Source of the DNA: Manihot esculenta
Taxonomy: Eukaryota > Streptophyta > Magnoliopsida > Malpighiales > Euphorbiaceae
Length of the DNA: 64,000 nt
Reading direction: 5' to 3'
NCBI RefSeq assembly: GCF_001659605.2
Contig: NC_035172.2
Span: forward strand, 15,873,051 to 15,937,050
A program made the position numbers and the translations under genes. The first letter of the stretch is position 1. Every line of letters begins with the position of its first letter. The notes below the pieces were generated by a model, which made no database searches, was not told the origin of the DNA, and was given only the letters and a program-made list of their open reading frames with translations. This document shows, piece after piece, positions 35,911-47,010 of this stretch.

Positions 35911-38227
35911 TGTAACGACCCGAAAATCAGACCGCTACCGGCGCTAGGAGCCAGATCGGCTTAAGGCCGCCGGGACCCGTAGCAAGCCTGACATGTAACC
36001 TGTAAACCTGTTTAATCCCATACATGATCAACAACATACGTAAAAAAAATTAAAACTTTTCTTTCATCATTTCTCATATACCAACCTCAACCTGTGCATG
36101 CACTAAACATAAACATAACCATACACATTGACCCCTCTGTGGGATCTCATCAATGCCCCAATGGGCGATACATCATAAGTTGAGTTGGTTTACATCTACA
36201 TCATAAAACATCTAAGATCATGTATTAAAAGGGATAACAACATCCATAGGGTCAAGCACAACTTCTAATCCTCAATATCATTATACATAACATGACTATT
36301 CAAACTTTACATCGTCTTACAATTTATCATGTCCACTTTCTATCTATTACAAACATATGACTTTACTCTTCTTGACTTCTCTGTCTAGCCCGTACCTGCA
36401 ATCCTGGGGGATTAGGGAAAAGGGGTGAGCTACTAGAGCCCAGTGAGCAGAATAATGAAAAACAACATTTAAATTCTCATGCCATCATGTAATGCAACAC
36501 ATCACTACAAATCACATCTCGGATGGTATTGTCACCAATAGTCCTCTACATTCCAAAGTGTCGGGACGTAGAATGGGTACAACCGGTCTTTCTCTTAACA
36601 TAACATATCATAACATTCCAATGTGCCAGGGACGTAGAATGGGTACAACCTGGACTTTCTCTTACATAGTGCCAGGGACGTAGAATGGGTACAACCTGGA
36701 CTTCCATACCATATCATGCCGTAACATCATCATACCATATGAGGACTAAAGGATCATCCAATAACCAATCCACATCAACATCATAATTGCAATGCAATAT
36801 ATTCGTGAATTCTAATGCAAACAACCTAATTTATCACATGGCATTCATGATGCATGAACATGCTAAAAACTTTATAATTTATTCGCTTTAAAACGTAAAG
36901 GTTTATTCTACTCACCTCTTGGCTAGCTCTGACAAAGACTGAAGCAGCTGACTCACTGCTGGGGTCCTCGGTTCCTCAGGTCCGAACCTACACAGGTGGA
37001 CTCAAATGAGGGACCAAACAACTAGAACATAATTCTAAAAACATCCCCCAAAAACCCCCTAAAATACCTCAAAACAATCATGCAAAAACATGCAAAGGAA
37101 GGCTGAACAGGGCACTTTCGGCGGCAGGTTCGGCGGCCGAAAGTCCCTCCAGAGCCGAAAGTCAGGCAGGTTCGGCGACACCTTCGGCGGCCGAAACTCC
37201 CAAACAGAGGCGAAACTCATGCATGTTCGGCGGCACTTTCGGCGGCCGAAACTCCCAGACAGAGATGAAAGTCTCCTTTCGGGGGCAGGCTTCGGCAGCC
37301 GAAAGGCTTGCCTCCCCAGCCATGTTCGGCGGCCGAAAGTCCTTCGGCTGCCGAACCTGGTTTCTGCCAAAGGGCAGAAACTTGGCTCCTCTTGCCTCCA
37401 ATGCCTCCCAAACCTTCTAAACATGCATAATCCTATTCTACAACACACATACTCAAGCATACAAGCTCCTAGGGGCTTCAAACTATCTTAAACCCCATCT
37501 ACAACACATCAAACATGCATTGGCAAGCCACATTGTTCAAAAACACAACATAAACTCATAACCCTAACTATAAGCTAAACATGCATTCTACCCTATAGAT
37601 CTTCATAAAACTTACTTAAAATATGGAATGAGTTCAAGATCGGCCCTTACCTCTTGAAGATCGAGAGAGGGACGACCAAAACTTGGAGATGGGAGATTTT
37701 CGACTTCCTTGGGTCTCCAAGCTCAAAACTTGCTCAAAACTTGAAAATCTTCAAAATAAGGTGAAAACTAGTGAAAATTGTGAAAGATTTGAAGAAAAGG
37801 ACTCAAGATTGGTGAGGGATGGCAGAGAGCTCACCTTGGCCGATAATAGGGAGAAAAGCTCGCCCGTTTTCAGCTAAGGGATCCTTTTATAGTGGCTGGC
37901 CAGGCCACGTTCGGGGGCCGAACGTGCCTCCGCATGCATGCCATGTTCGGTGGCCGAACTTGAGGTTCGGCGGCCGAACTTGGACTTTCCTCACTTATGC
38001 CTTCGGGGGCCTAAGGCACACCCGAAATGCATGCATGTTCGGCGGCCGAACCTGAGTTTTCCTCCAAGGTTGTTTTCATGCAAAAACTCATTTCCATCTT
38101 GCTTTAAACCATAAAACACATTAAAACATTTTATGAAAACATGGTTTTACCCTTCTAGAGGTCTCCGACATCCGAGATTCCACCGGACGGTAGGAATTTC
38201 GATACCGAAGTCTAGCCGGGTATTACA
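35911..38227 (-). mobile_element. Solo LTR, family A, in H0 gag
   Basis: 2,317 bp, TGTAACGACCC to GGGTATTACA, with a perfect CTCAC duplication (35906-35910 and 38228-38232). TTCGGC arrays lie at 37107-37355 and 37908-38050. A minisatellite with a GACGTAGAATGGGTACAACC core lies at 36556-36700. A TATA-like box (CTATAAAAGG on the minus strand) is near 37887. Confidence 0.92.
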
Positions 38228-39620
38228 CTCACGTGCCATGTGTCCCTCTTGTCCATGTCTGTAATAAGCTATAGTCCCAAACTGACAAAGCCCTTTGTGC
38301 AAATTTCCACACCTGACACATCCAGAGCTATCTAAACCAGAACTTGAACCACTACCCATTTCTAGACCAGACGTCAACCTATTCTAGAAATTGTTCTTCT
38401 TAGTCTTCCTAGTAGACTTGTTTCACTTCTTGCTTCCTAAGGTGGCTGCACTTAAAGAAGAGAGGTCAAACTTTCCTATACTCAAGGTTTTGGAACCCGA
38501 TGATGTGCCACCTGTTGCTTCATTGATCCCTGTATGATGGCATTAGCCTTTATCTTTCTTGTTGCATCTACTATAGTGTGGAAACTCTCTCTCTGCTATT
38601 AAGATCAAGGAGGAATACCTAAAGTGGAGTTTTATGGTATACCTCCTAGCCTTCTTCTAGTCAGTGTCATAAGCCTGACCCATATACTAGAGCAACACCA
38701 GAAGCTTATCTATGTATTCATCTACACTAATTTCCTCAGTCTGTCTTAACTGCTCAAACTCTATCTTTTTCAACTCCCTTGAACTATCTAGAAATGCTCA
38801 CCATGCAAACTCATTTGTAAACTATTTCCAAGATAGTCTATCTAGCTTCGGCTCCACATAATCTTGAACCACTCCTTTGCCTTCTTGCACTTCAGAGTGA
38901 ACCCGCCATCTGAATGGCTCTGCTGTCGCTGGCCTCTAATTCATCAGCTATCATTTTCACTGCTTTGATATACTCAAATAAATCATCACCCTCCTTATAC
39001 TTAGGAGCATCCAACTTCAGGTAATCTGTCATCTTTATCTTACTCCCTGCTGATGGGTTACGTTTGGGTGGTGGGATTTCAGAAATTATTGGTTCTGCAG
39101 GAGGAGGTGGTGGTGCAACACTCCATGGGTTAGGGTTTTTCAGATTCCGATAATAGGGTGGAGGTGAAAACATAGGGTAAGTTGGATATGATGGGTAGTA
39201 GGGAGGATAGGGCATGTATAAGGGGTACAGGTGGTAGCTAGAGTAATCTGATGAACCTCCCATCGCATACTTGGGTCCCTGTGGGTAAGGCTTGTACTAA
39301 GGTGGATAGGTAGATCCCGAGGCCTAGGCACCTACTGTTCCTTCTTCAGACTCTCCCACACCTTCTCTTTCGAAGCTCATATCCAAACTTCCATCTCTCC
39401 TCTAATCATCACCCGTTGACTTGTTGACATCTGCAAACATCCTACTCGGATCTGTTCTTCTTCTATTTACATCAAAAGACCTTCTAGGGTCCCTTGTCGC
39501 TTCTCCCCTATTACTTTGACTTGTCCATGCTCTTGATGAAGTAATAGGGGGAAAGGCATCCATACCCTCATTTTCAGGTGGAACTCCAGTCAATTGTGCA
39601 AATCAACGTAAACCACTCAT
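38228..39620 (-). pseudogene. H0 gag: capsid and zinc knuckle remnant
   Basis: Minus-strand gag running from a probable ATG at 39618-39620 through the R-S-F-D basic N-terminus (about 39480), a proline/tyrosine-rich stretch (39140-39330), the capsid start ([12 protein letters not shown], about 39010) and a zinc knuckle (C-x-H/Y-G-Q-E-G-H-M-A-R-E-C, about 38235-38290). Frames break repeatedly and a stop follows within a few codons of the start. One knuckle cysteine is replaced by Tyr/His. Confidence 0.82.
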
Positions 39621-39862
39621 TCTATCTTCTGAAAAATAACATTTAAACACATAAAAATTAGCATCATATGGTTCATATGGATGCACATGAACCCACATCA
39701 TGTCATATCATCAATGCACAGTCATGGCATTACACATCATCATAAATATATCAAGACAAGACTCTACATCCTATCCCTAGTAGACATAATTTTTTCTATT
39801 TGTGCTTGCCCTCTATAACATCTATGAGCCCAACACTCTAGGTCTGACCATATAAACCTAGG

Positions 39863-39874
39863 GCTCTAATACCA
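39863..39874 (-). other. H0 primer binding site, decayed
   Basis: TGGTATTAGAGC on the minus strand, one base off the initiator-Met consensus, a few nucleotides inside the H0 right LTR. Confidence 0.7.
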
Positions 39875-40963
39875 CTTAGTAACAACTCGAAAATCGAATC
39901 GCTATCGACGGTAGGATTTAGGTCGACTTAAGGTCGTCGTAGTCCGTAACAAGCCTACTATGCATCTTGTTACACTTGATATAATACATGATTGACAGAG
40001 CATAATTTAGCCCACTTTATCATGATATTATTGATGTTTATTTACACCTTTTCTACCTAATTTTGTGGTTTTAATCATGTTTTGCAGATATTAGGTGTAA
40101 AGAGACAATCTGAAGAAAATGCTCTTAAAACTGCCAAAAAGTGCCAAATATGGAAAGTTCCAAATAAGGAAAGTCTTCATATATGGAAAGTGCCAAATAA
40201 GGAAAGAGTCAGAAAGCACAGTCAGCCAACTGTCCGAAATTCGAACTGCAGAATCTTTCCTGCCTTATTTAGAACATGTGCTAAGAAAGGAAAGTTTTCA
40301 AATAAGGCAGGTTTTCAGAAAAGGAAAGTCTTCAAATGAGGAAAGTGCAGAGACAAAAGCAAATAAGGAAAGCTCAGTCAGGAAATTATTTGAATTTCGA
40401 ATCGCAGATCTTTCTTTCCTTATTCAAAGATGTGCATACACTGCAGCAGTCATATCTTCCTGTTTAGGCAGCAAGATCTCAAGGAGATGCTCTTCCTCTT
40501 CTGCATTCAGCATTCAAAATTCAAATGAAGGCTCCACCTAAAAAGGAAAGGCTGGATAGATATATTTCCACTTCTGCACATTAATGACTGCATTCTCCTG
40601 CCTCTTTTGCAATCCATGCGCCTGCCACCTCTTCTGGAAGCATGATCCGCGCGTCCTTCCTCTTCTGAAAGCCTTGGTACGTGCATATTTCCTTATGAAC
40701 ATCAAACCATGACTTTTCTTCCTCTATTGGCAGCCTCTACACTAATTAGGAAGCAAGGTCAGCATCTAAACTTATTTAGGAAGCACAATCTGCGCCTCCT
40801 TCCCTTTCTGAGACCAAACCGCGCGCATCAACTTCCTTTCGCAGTGCATTTTCGCGCAGCCTTCCTTCTGAAGCCGAAAAGCGCGATTCTTTCCTTTTCA
40901 GACACATCTTGGGCAGAAAATACCTCTTGGGCAGTAAGTATGACCTAGGGCAACACTTTTCAA

Positions 40964-40973
40964 CTATAAAAAG
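40964..40973 (+). promoter_or_regulatory. TATA box of the family B LTR
   Basis: CTATAAAAAG, about 970 bp into the LTR. The same box is at 54980-54989 in the right LTR. Transcription probably starts about 30 nt downstream, near 41000. Confidence 0.65.
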
Positions 40974-41079
40974 CCACATAAGAAGCCTCTACATGGTCTT
41001 TTACACTCCCCTTGGGAGACACCTACGGGATTGCAAGTGACATCTTCTCTTTTTCTTCCTTTCTTTATTTTTAGTTTTT

Positions 41080-41103
41080 GTTTCAGCCATGAGTGGCTGA
41101 AAC
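41080..41103 (+). other. Conserved leader hairpin, 5' LTR
   Basis: GTTTCAGCCA, loop TGAG, TGGCTGAAAC, about 110 nt after the TATA box, so in the RNA leader. The copy in the right LTR is at 55096-55119. Confidence 0.7.
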
Positions 41104-41922
41104 CTTTTTTCTAGTTGAGGATTTGGTGAAACTTTGGTTGTATTTTTGGATTGAGAGACTTGAACTACATGGTTAATCTTTAGTTGCTTTTCAATATTCA
41201 TGTAATTTGGTGCTTTAAGATATTATTGCTTTGTCGTGCGGATCTCTATTGATCTTTGATTTCAAGGTAATATATTGTTGTTTGAATAATCTTAGTCCGT
41301 ATTTGCTTGGATTGCTCAAATATAAGAACACTTGGTGTAAAAACCAAGGAAATTGCATGATCTAGTGTTGTCTCCATGCATGTGGGTGACTAGAATTGGT
41401 TCTCTCTATTTCTTTATGCGATTGACTATTGTATAAGGCCTGTGGCTCAAAGACGTTCTTTGGCAATTGTTAATTAGTAATTAATTGGAGGACTATCCCT
41501 AATTGATTTAACCTAAAAGAGAGATAATGGATGTGAGAAGCTTCTTCAATCTCCATGGCCAATTTATTGAATCAACAAAGGAACATATGAGTCAATGATC
41601 AATCCCATCAACTTAAAGTGAATCCGAATCTTCAACTAGAGCTTTTCTCTTATTTGTTTTCTCTTTATTTTTATTATTTGCTTTACTGTTTCCACCATTA
41701 GTTTAATCAAATCAATCTCAAACCCCCCTTATTTACTTTACTCGCAATTTATTTTCATTGTTTATTTATTTTCTGTTTGTTCATTTGGTCTACTCAAGGA
41801 AGGTAAATAAGTATCAATTCTCTGTGGATACGATCCTTTTACCACTGTCTACAGTTTTAATATTGTTGGTAGTTAAAAAGGTTATTTATTTTGACCGGCT
41901 TCGACAACCGTTCTGTCAAAAT

Positions 41923-41940
41923 TGGCGCCGTTGCCGGGGA
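41923..41940 (+). other. Primer binding site, Asp tRNA
   Basis: TGGCGCCGTTGCCGGGGA begins 4 nt after the LTR end and is a full complement to the 3' end of plant tRNA-Asp, the primer typical of Athila-group elements. Confidence 0.88.
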
Positions 41941-41974
41941 ATTGATTTAACTTATTTGTTTTTCTTTCAGGACC

Positions 41975-42005
<31 letters not shown>

Positions 42006-42058
42006 GAGCACTCTGCGCAGAACCATCTTCTGAAACATCTCAATTGCACATCTGAATC

Positions 42059-43237
42059 ATGAATGAGGTAAGTAGATCTGATCTTTCTTTTCTAACATCT
42101 TTATTGAAAGATTTAACCATAGAACAAGACGCGGTAAGTACACCTTTCCGCCTTGCGGAACTTTATGAACAAATCGCTGCTATGAGAAGTTTTGTTATAG
42201 ACCAAGCTGAACAAGCTTTTGAAGAACAACAACTCCAACAAGTACATGCATGTGAAAGATTCTATGGACAGCCGAGATATGCAATACCTGAAGATACCAG
42301 AACTAATCTTTATAAGATGTTGGAGACTTTGCACAATTTCCAACAGGAAGTGGATCGAGTAGCCGCCAAATGGAGAGAAGACATGGTAAGAAAAGAGGAA
42401 GAGCGTCAAGCTGATGATGAAAGATGGCAAGTACAAGAACAAGTTGCTGAAGAAACCCAACCAGAAGATAGTTTGTCCAATCAAACTGATCAAACAGAAC
42501 TTGTTGCTTTAGATATCATTGATTTTATGAGCCAAGATGTTTTTTATGTAAATCAAAATGATATGCTAAATGATGATCCTTGCAGGAAAGAGAGCCAGAA
42601 AGAGCCAGAACTGAAAGAAACTGACTGTTGCATCCAACAGGTGGACTGCAGCCATGCGCAGATCAACCTTGCGCAGGACAGTCCTGCAACACTTCCAGTC
42701 ACACTTCTTCAGCTTCCATCGCATGAAACTCCTTCCAGCCTCCCATTGCAGACCAACCTTGCGCAAGAAGGAGTACCTGAAAGCCTTTCAGTTGTGTCCT
42801 TTCAGCTTCAATCGCAGATCAGTGGTCTTCCGCCTCCCTTTCAGGTAAGTTCTGCGCAGAAAGAAGAATCTGAAACTCCTTTCAGCCTTCCAATGCAAAC
42901 AGCCCAGGCTCACAAGGAACAAATGGTATTCCAAGCACCCAAACCAAAGGAGCATGCAGATCTATGCTTGCCCAAGCCTCCAGATAAGGTAGAATTTGTT
43001 TTGCCCGAACTCAATGCTAAACTGCAGCTACATATGGAGAAATATCAATTGAAGCTCGAAGTGCTAAAAAATGCAAACATAAGGGCTAGAGGCACACCTC
43101 ATCTGAAAGAGGAGAAACTGATCATGTTACTTCACGAGTACATGAAAGAAATAAGATGGGTTATGACTAAATCAAAAGGCGTGCTACACTATTCACTTAA
43201 TTCTGTTGGGACCCTTTTTCCTCCCCCAATTACTTGA
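42059..43237 (+). CDS. 392-residue protein of unknown function in the non-autonomous element
   Basis: The only sizeable ORF between the LTRs. The ATG at 42059 is the first in frame after the leader. I recognise no family. The N-terminal half (about residues 20-150) is charged and Gln/Glu-rich and looks helical or coiled-coil (…EQAFEEQQLQQV…, …KEEERQADDERW…). Residues about 195-290 hold three imperfect repeats of about 30 residues, each around a (N/S)-(L/S)-A-Q core. The C-terminal 100 residues are more regular and basic (…KLQLHMEKYQLKLEVLK…). No zinc knuckle, no D-S/T-G protease, no RT motif. It could be a gag-like packaging protein of the element or a captured sequence. The frame is open throughout, which for a young element says little about selection. 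Confidence 0.6.
   Translation: MNEVSRSDLSFLTSLLKDLTIEQDAVSTPFRLAELYEQIAAMRSFVIDQAEQAFEEQQLQQVHACERFYGQPRYAIPEDTRTNLYKMLETLHNFQQEVDRVAAKWREDMVRKEEERQADDERWQVQEQVAEETQPEDSLSNQTDQTELVALDIIDFMSQDVFYVNQNDMLNDDPCRKESQKEPELKETDCCIQQVDCSHAQINLAQDSPATLPVTLLQLPSHETPSSLPLQTNLAQEGVPESLSVVSFQLQSQISGLPPPFQVSSAQKEESETPFSLPMQTAQAHKEQMVFQAPKPKEHADLCLPKPPDKVEFVLPELNAKLQLHMEKYQLKLEVLKNANIRARGTPHLKEEKLIMLLHEYMKEIRWVMTKSKGVLHYSLNSVGTLFPPPIT
42648..42900 (+). repeat. Three in-frame ~92-bp repeats inside the unknown ORF
   Basis: Units start near 42658, 42750 and 42843, each opening with CAG(A/G)(T/C)… and a GCGCAG or GCGCAA core, followed by a CTTTCAGC or CTTCAGC motif. They diverge from each other but keep frame. 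Confidence 0.6.
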
Positions 43238-44257
43238 GGCAACTTGCCAAGTGGATCGCACCATACAACACCACACCAGGGGAGTACTCAGTTTCCTTTG
43301 TTCTTTTATGTTTTCTATACATTGAGGACAATGCATGATTTAGGTGTGGGGGTGCGGATCTCTGAAATTTTTAATTTTTTGCTTTAGACACATTTTTCCT
43401 TTCAGTTTGCATTTTCCTTTCAGTTTTTTCTTTTAGTTTGCATTTTCTTTTCAGTTTTCCTTTCAGTTTGTGTTTGATCAACCATGGTCTTCTTCTTTCT
43501 GATTTGCTTTACTCAAATTGACAAACTATGTTGAATGAACTTTCTTTCCATGACCCCATTGATGTAATAACTCTCTAAACCTAGGTTGAATCAATTGCAA
43601 TAAGATGTATTCATGTTTGGGAATTGCTTTTGAATTGAATCCTTGAGCTTGCCATGGTGAAAAACATACTGATGACCCTCAACTGATGAGAATAAATTGA
43701 AATTGTGTGAATGAACTTAATGTGACTTGTTAGCAATTGGTGTTGATTTGCCCAAATCATTGAGAAAAGAAATTCAGAAAAGGCCTAGACTTCATAAGCA
43801 CAATGTGAAAACTGTTCCAATGGTCAACAGACTATGAACAGAGCTGGTAGCCACTTGGACAGGTGACCAACTGAGTAACTGGGGGTGGGTATCACCAATA
43901 TGTACCTTCACGTCAAAAGGTTGGTGACTTTTCCAAGCAAGTTTAAAGTGCAAAAAGGCTGAATTAAGTACTTCAAGGTAAGGGCAAGTCACTCTGAAAG
44001 CTAGATTAAGTCTTTGAATGAACAAGAACTAATGCATGTATGATCTCTCTCTTGAGGAAAACCAATCCTAACCATGGTGAGTAAAGGGAAACAAGGAAAG
44101 AGGTAAGTAACCTTGATGCATATATTCTTTATTGCAATGCTTCAAAATAGGGGTCTAGAGTAAGAGCTTAAGTGGAAATAAGGATCAAAGCAAAGAGAGC
44201 TTGTTTAACTGTGTTTGTTTGCTTGAGGACAAGCAAAAGGTTAGGTGTGGGGGTATT
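43238..44257 (+). other. 3' internal non-coding region of the non-autonomous element
   Basis: No ORF worth calling. It carries a pyrimidine-rich CCTTTCAGTTTGCATTTT-type microrepeat (about 43398-43470), one copy of the TTAGGTGTGGGGG motif at 43321-43354, and a second at 44222-44254 directly before the right LTR, the probable polypurine tract. Confidence 0.65.
44222..44257 (+). other. Polypurine tract region of the non-autonomous element
   Basis: TTGAGGACAAGCAAAAGG followed by TTAGGTGTGGGGG ends three bases before TGACAGAG. The position and G-run fit a plus-strand primer. Similar GAGGACA…TGTGGGGG or TTTGGGGG boxes are usual near the 3' LTR of Athila/Tat elements. Confidence 0.6.
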
Positions 44258-45343
44258 TGACAGAGCATAATTTAGCCCACTTTATCATGATATTATTGAT
44301 GTTTATTTACACCTTTTCTACCTAATTTTGTGGTTTTAATCATGTTTTGCAGATATTAGGTGTAAAGAGACAATCTGAAGAAAATGCTCTTAAAACTGCC
44401 AAAAAGTGCCAAATATGGAAAGTTCCAAATAAGGAAAGTCTTCATATATGGAAAGTGCCAAATAAGGAAAGAGTCAGAAAGCACAGTCAGCCAACTGTCC
44501 GAAATTCGAACTGCAGAATCTTTCCTGCCTTATTTAGAACATGTGCTAAGAAAGGAAAGTTTTCAAATAAGGCAGGTTTTCAGAAAAGGAAAGTCTTCAA
44601 ATGAGGAAAGTGCAGAGATAAAAGCAAATAAGGAAAGCTCAGTCAGGAAATTATTTGAATTTCGAATCGCAGATCTTTCTTTCCTTATTCAAAGATGTGC
44701 ATACACTGCAGCTGTAACGCCCCGGAAATCCGGACCGCTACCGGCGCTAGGATCCAGATCGGCATAAGGCCGCCGGGACCCGTAGCAAGCCTAACATATA
44801 CCTGAAAACCTGCTTAATCCCATACATGATCAACCATCATACATAAAAATTAAAACTTTTCTTTTTATACATACAGTCAATCACCAACTCAACCTGTGCA
44901 TACTCTGAACATATACATAAATAAAGTCCCTCTGTGGGATCTCATCAAAGCCTCGAAGGGCTATACATCATGTGTTGAGTTAGTTTTTGCATAAACATCA
45001 TATCATAAGATCATGTACATAAAATAAAAGGGATTAGCAATACACTATGGTCAAGCACAATTCTAACCTCAAAATCTCATTACATAACATACTGAAACTC
45101 TTACATTTCATCATAATACAACTGTCATGTCCACATCTAACTATTACATACAAAAGACTTTTCTCTTCTTTTCTTCTCTATCAAACCCGTACCTGCAAAC
45201 CTGGGGGTTAGGGGAGAGGGGTGAGCTAGATGCCCAGTGAGTAGAACTATAAGAAAAATATTTAAAACATGCTATAATGGAATGCATCATTGCACAAACA
45301 TTTCACATCATGGACGGACTGACTCAAAAGTCCCTCAACTCCA

Positions 45344-45464
45344 TGCCCGGCCCTATTATGGGCACCACAGGACTTCGTATTGCCCGGCCCTATTATGGGC
45401 ACCACAGGACTTCGTAAATCGGAGCTATTGCCCGGCCCTATTATGGGCACCACAGGACTTCGTA
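45344..45464 (-). repeat. Three-copy 36-bp minisatellite in E1 3' LTR
   Basis: Three identical 36-bp units (45344-45379, 45381-45416, 45429-45464), starting TGCCCGGCCCTATTATGGGC and ending ACTTCGTA on the plus strand, with short linkers. The copy in the other LTR is at 52890-53010. Confidence 0.9.
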
Positions 45465-45832
45465 CACAGGGCTAGTGAGTCGTGCAATGTCCATCCTCAT
45501 CAACCACAATATAATAATGCAATGTAGCATATTCGTGATTCTAATGCAAACATCCTATATTATAGTCATGATGCATGAAACATGGTAAAACATTCACTTT
45601 CTTAATTTAAAAGATTAAGTATAGTTCCACTCACCTCTGGCTGACTCTGTCAAACTCTCAGCAGCTGGTTCACTGCTGGGGTCCTTGGTTCCTCGGGTCC
45701 GAACCTACACAGGTGGACTCCAATGAGGGACCAAACACATATAAACATATCTCTAAAATATCCCCCAAAAACCCCCTAAAACATCATGAAAACATCACAG
45801 AAAATATGCATGAAATGGCTGAACAGGGCACC

Positions 45833-46022
45833 TTCGGCGGCACCTTCGGCGGCCGAAAGTCCTGGACAGAGACGAAACTCAGCTAGGTTCGGCGGCACCT
45901 TCGGCGGCCGAAAGTGCCAGACAGAGACGAAAGTCTCTTTTCGGGGGCAACTTCGGCAGCCGAAAGGCTTGCCTTCCCAGCCATGTTCGGCGGCCGAAAG
46001 TACCTTCGGCTGCCGAACCTGG
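45833..46022 (-). repeat. TTCGGC palindrome array, leader side (E1 3' LTR)
   Basis: Clustered copies of TTCGGCGGC(A/C) and GGCGGCCGAAA separated by AGACAGAGACGAAA-type spacers. On the element's strand the full unit is TTCGGCCGCCGAA. It lies several hundred bases downstream of the TATA box, inside the transcribed leader. Confidence 0.85.
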
Positions 46023-46570
46023 TTTCTGCCAAAGGGCAGAAACTTGGCTCACTTTGCACATTTCGCCTCCAAATCTATAGATCATGCATATTTTTCATTC
46101 AAAACAATCATACAAGTTCCTAGGGGCCTCAAACATGCATATACCCCATCTACAACACTTCATAATCACACAATCAAGCTACATTGCTCAAAAACATAAC
46201 CTACACCCATAAACTCAACTTATACCCTAACATGCATTCTACCCCATAAAACTTCATAAAACTTGCTTAAAATACATAATGAGCTCAAGATCGGCTCTTA
46301 CCTCTTGAAGATCGAGAGTGGAGGCGATCTAGCTTGGAGTTGGGAGAGATTTAGCTCCTTGGTTCCCCAAGCTCACAACTTGCTCACAACTTGCTCAAAA
46401 CTCACAAATCTTCAAAATAGAAGTTAAAACTTGTTAAAACCATGAAAGATCTGTGGAAAACACTCAAGATCGAGGGAGGAGCGGTGGAGACTCACCTTGG
46501 CCGACAATGAGAGAGAAAAAGCTCGCCCGTGCGGACCAAGGGGACCCTTTTATAGTGGCTGGCCAGGCCA

Positions 46571-46735
46571 CGTTCGGGGGCCGAACGTGCCTCCGCATCC
46601 ATGCAATGTTCGGCGGCCGAACATAAGGTTCGGCGGCCGAACCTGCACTTCCCTCACTTAGACTTTCGGGGGCCTAACGTGCCTCCCAAAGTCCATGCAT
46701 GTTCGGCGGCCGAAAGTGAGTTTCGGCGGCCGAAC
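46571..46735 (-). repeat. TTCGGC palindrome array, promoter side (E1 3' LTR)
   Basis: Four to five copies of GTTCGGCGGCCGAA(C/A) or the G-rich variant GTTCGGGGGCCGAAC within 165 bp, immediately upstream of the TATA box on the minus strand. Full CGGCCG-centred palindromes occur with about 20-bp to 70-bp spacing. Confidence 0.85.
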
Positions 46736-46912
46736 CTGGGTTTTTCCTTAATGAAATTTTCATGCAAAAACTCATTTAAAGTCATACTTAAAAACATATA
46801 AATACATGAAAACATTTTATAAAACGTGATTTTACCCTTCTAGAGGCTTCCGACATCCGAGATTCCACCGGACGGTAGGAATTCCGATACCGGAGTCTAG
46901 CCGGGTATTACA

Positions 46913-46925
46913 TTCTCCCCCCCTT
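46913..46925 (-). other. E1 polypurine tract
   Basis: Minus-strand AAGGGGGGGAGAA directly before the 3' LTR start TGTAATACCC. Confidence 0.85.
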
Positions 46926-47010
46926 AAGAACATTCGTCCCCGAATGTTCCTCAACTAGTACATGCATAGCATAAAACATAACATACATACTAAACACATA
47001 GAGACTAACC

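Larger units (their letters stand above)
39993..41918 (+). mobile_element. 5' LTR of the non-autonomous element
   Basis: 1,926 bp. TATA box CTATAAAAAG is at 40964-40973, the leader hairpin at 41080-41103, and the U5 end carries GGATACGATCCTTTTACCAC and CGACAACCGTTCTGTCA. The last part resembles LTR ends of other Athila/Tat elements. Confidence 0.9.
44713..46912 (-). mobile_element. E1 3' LTR
   Basis: 2,200 bp. Contains a 36-bp, three-copy minisatellite (45344-45464), a downstream TTCGGC array (45833-46022), a TATA box (46546-46555) and an upstream TTCGGC array (46571-46735), read on the minus strand from 46912. Confidence 0.95.

Noticed and set aside
41923..41940. Match to tRNA-Asp as a possible tRNA gene fragment
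   Set aside because: Only the 18-nt complement of the tRNA 3' end is present, next to an LTR. It is a primer binding site.
42113..42493. 126-codon minus-strand ORF opposite the 392-codon ORF
   Set aside because: Hydrophobic reading produced by the Gln/Glu-rich plus-strand frame. No promoter or family match.
45833..46022. Regularly spaced palindromic GC-rich units that could suggest a CRISPR array
   Set aside because: Spacers are themselves repetitive and shared between copies, the units vary in spacing, and this is a plant genome with no cas genes. It is an LTR repeat.
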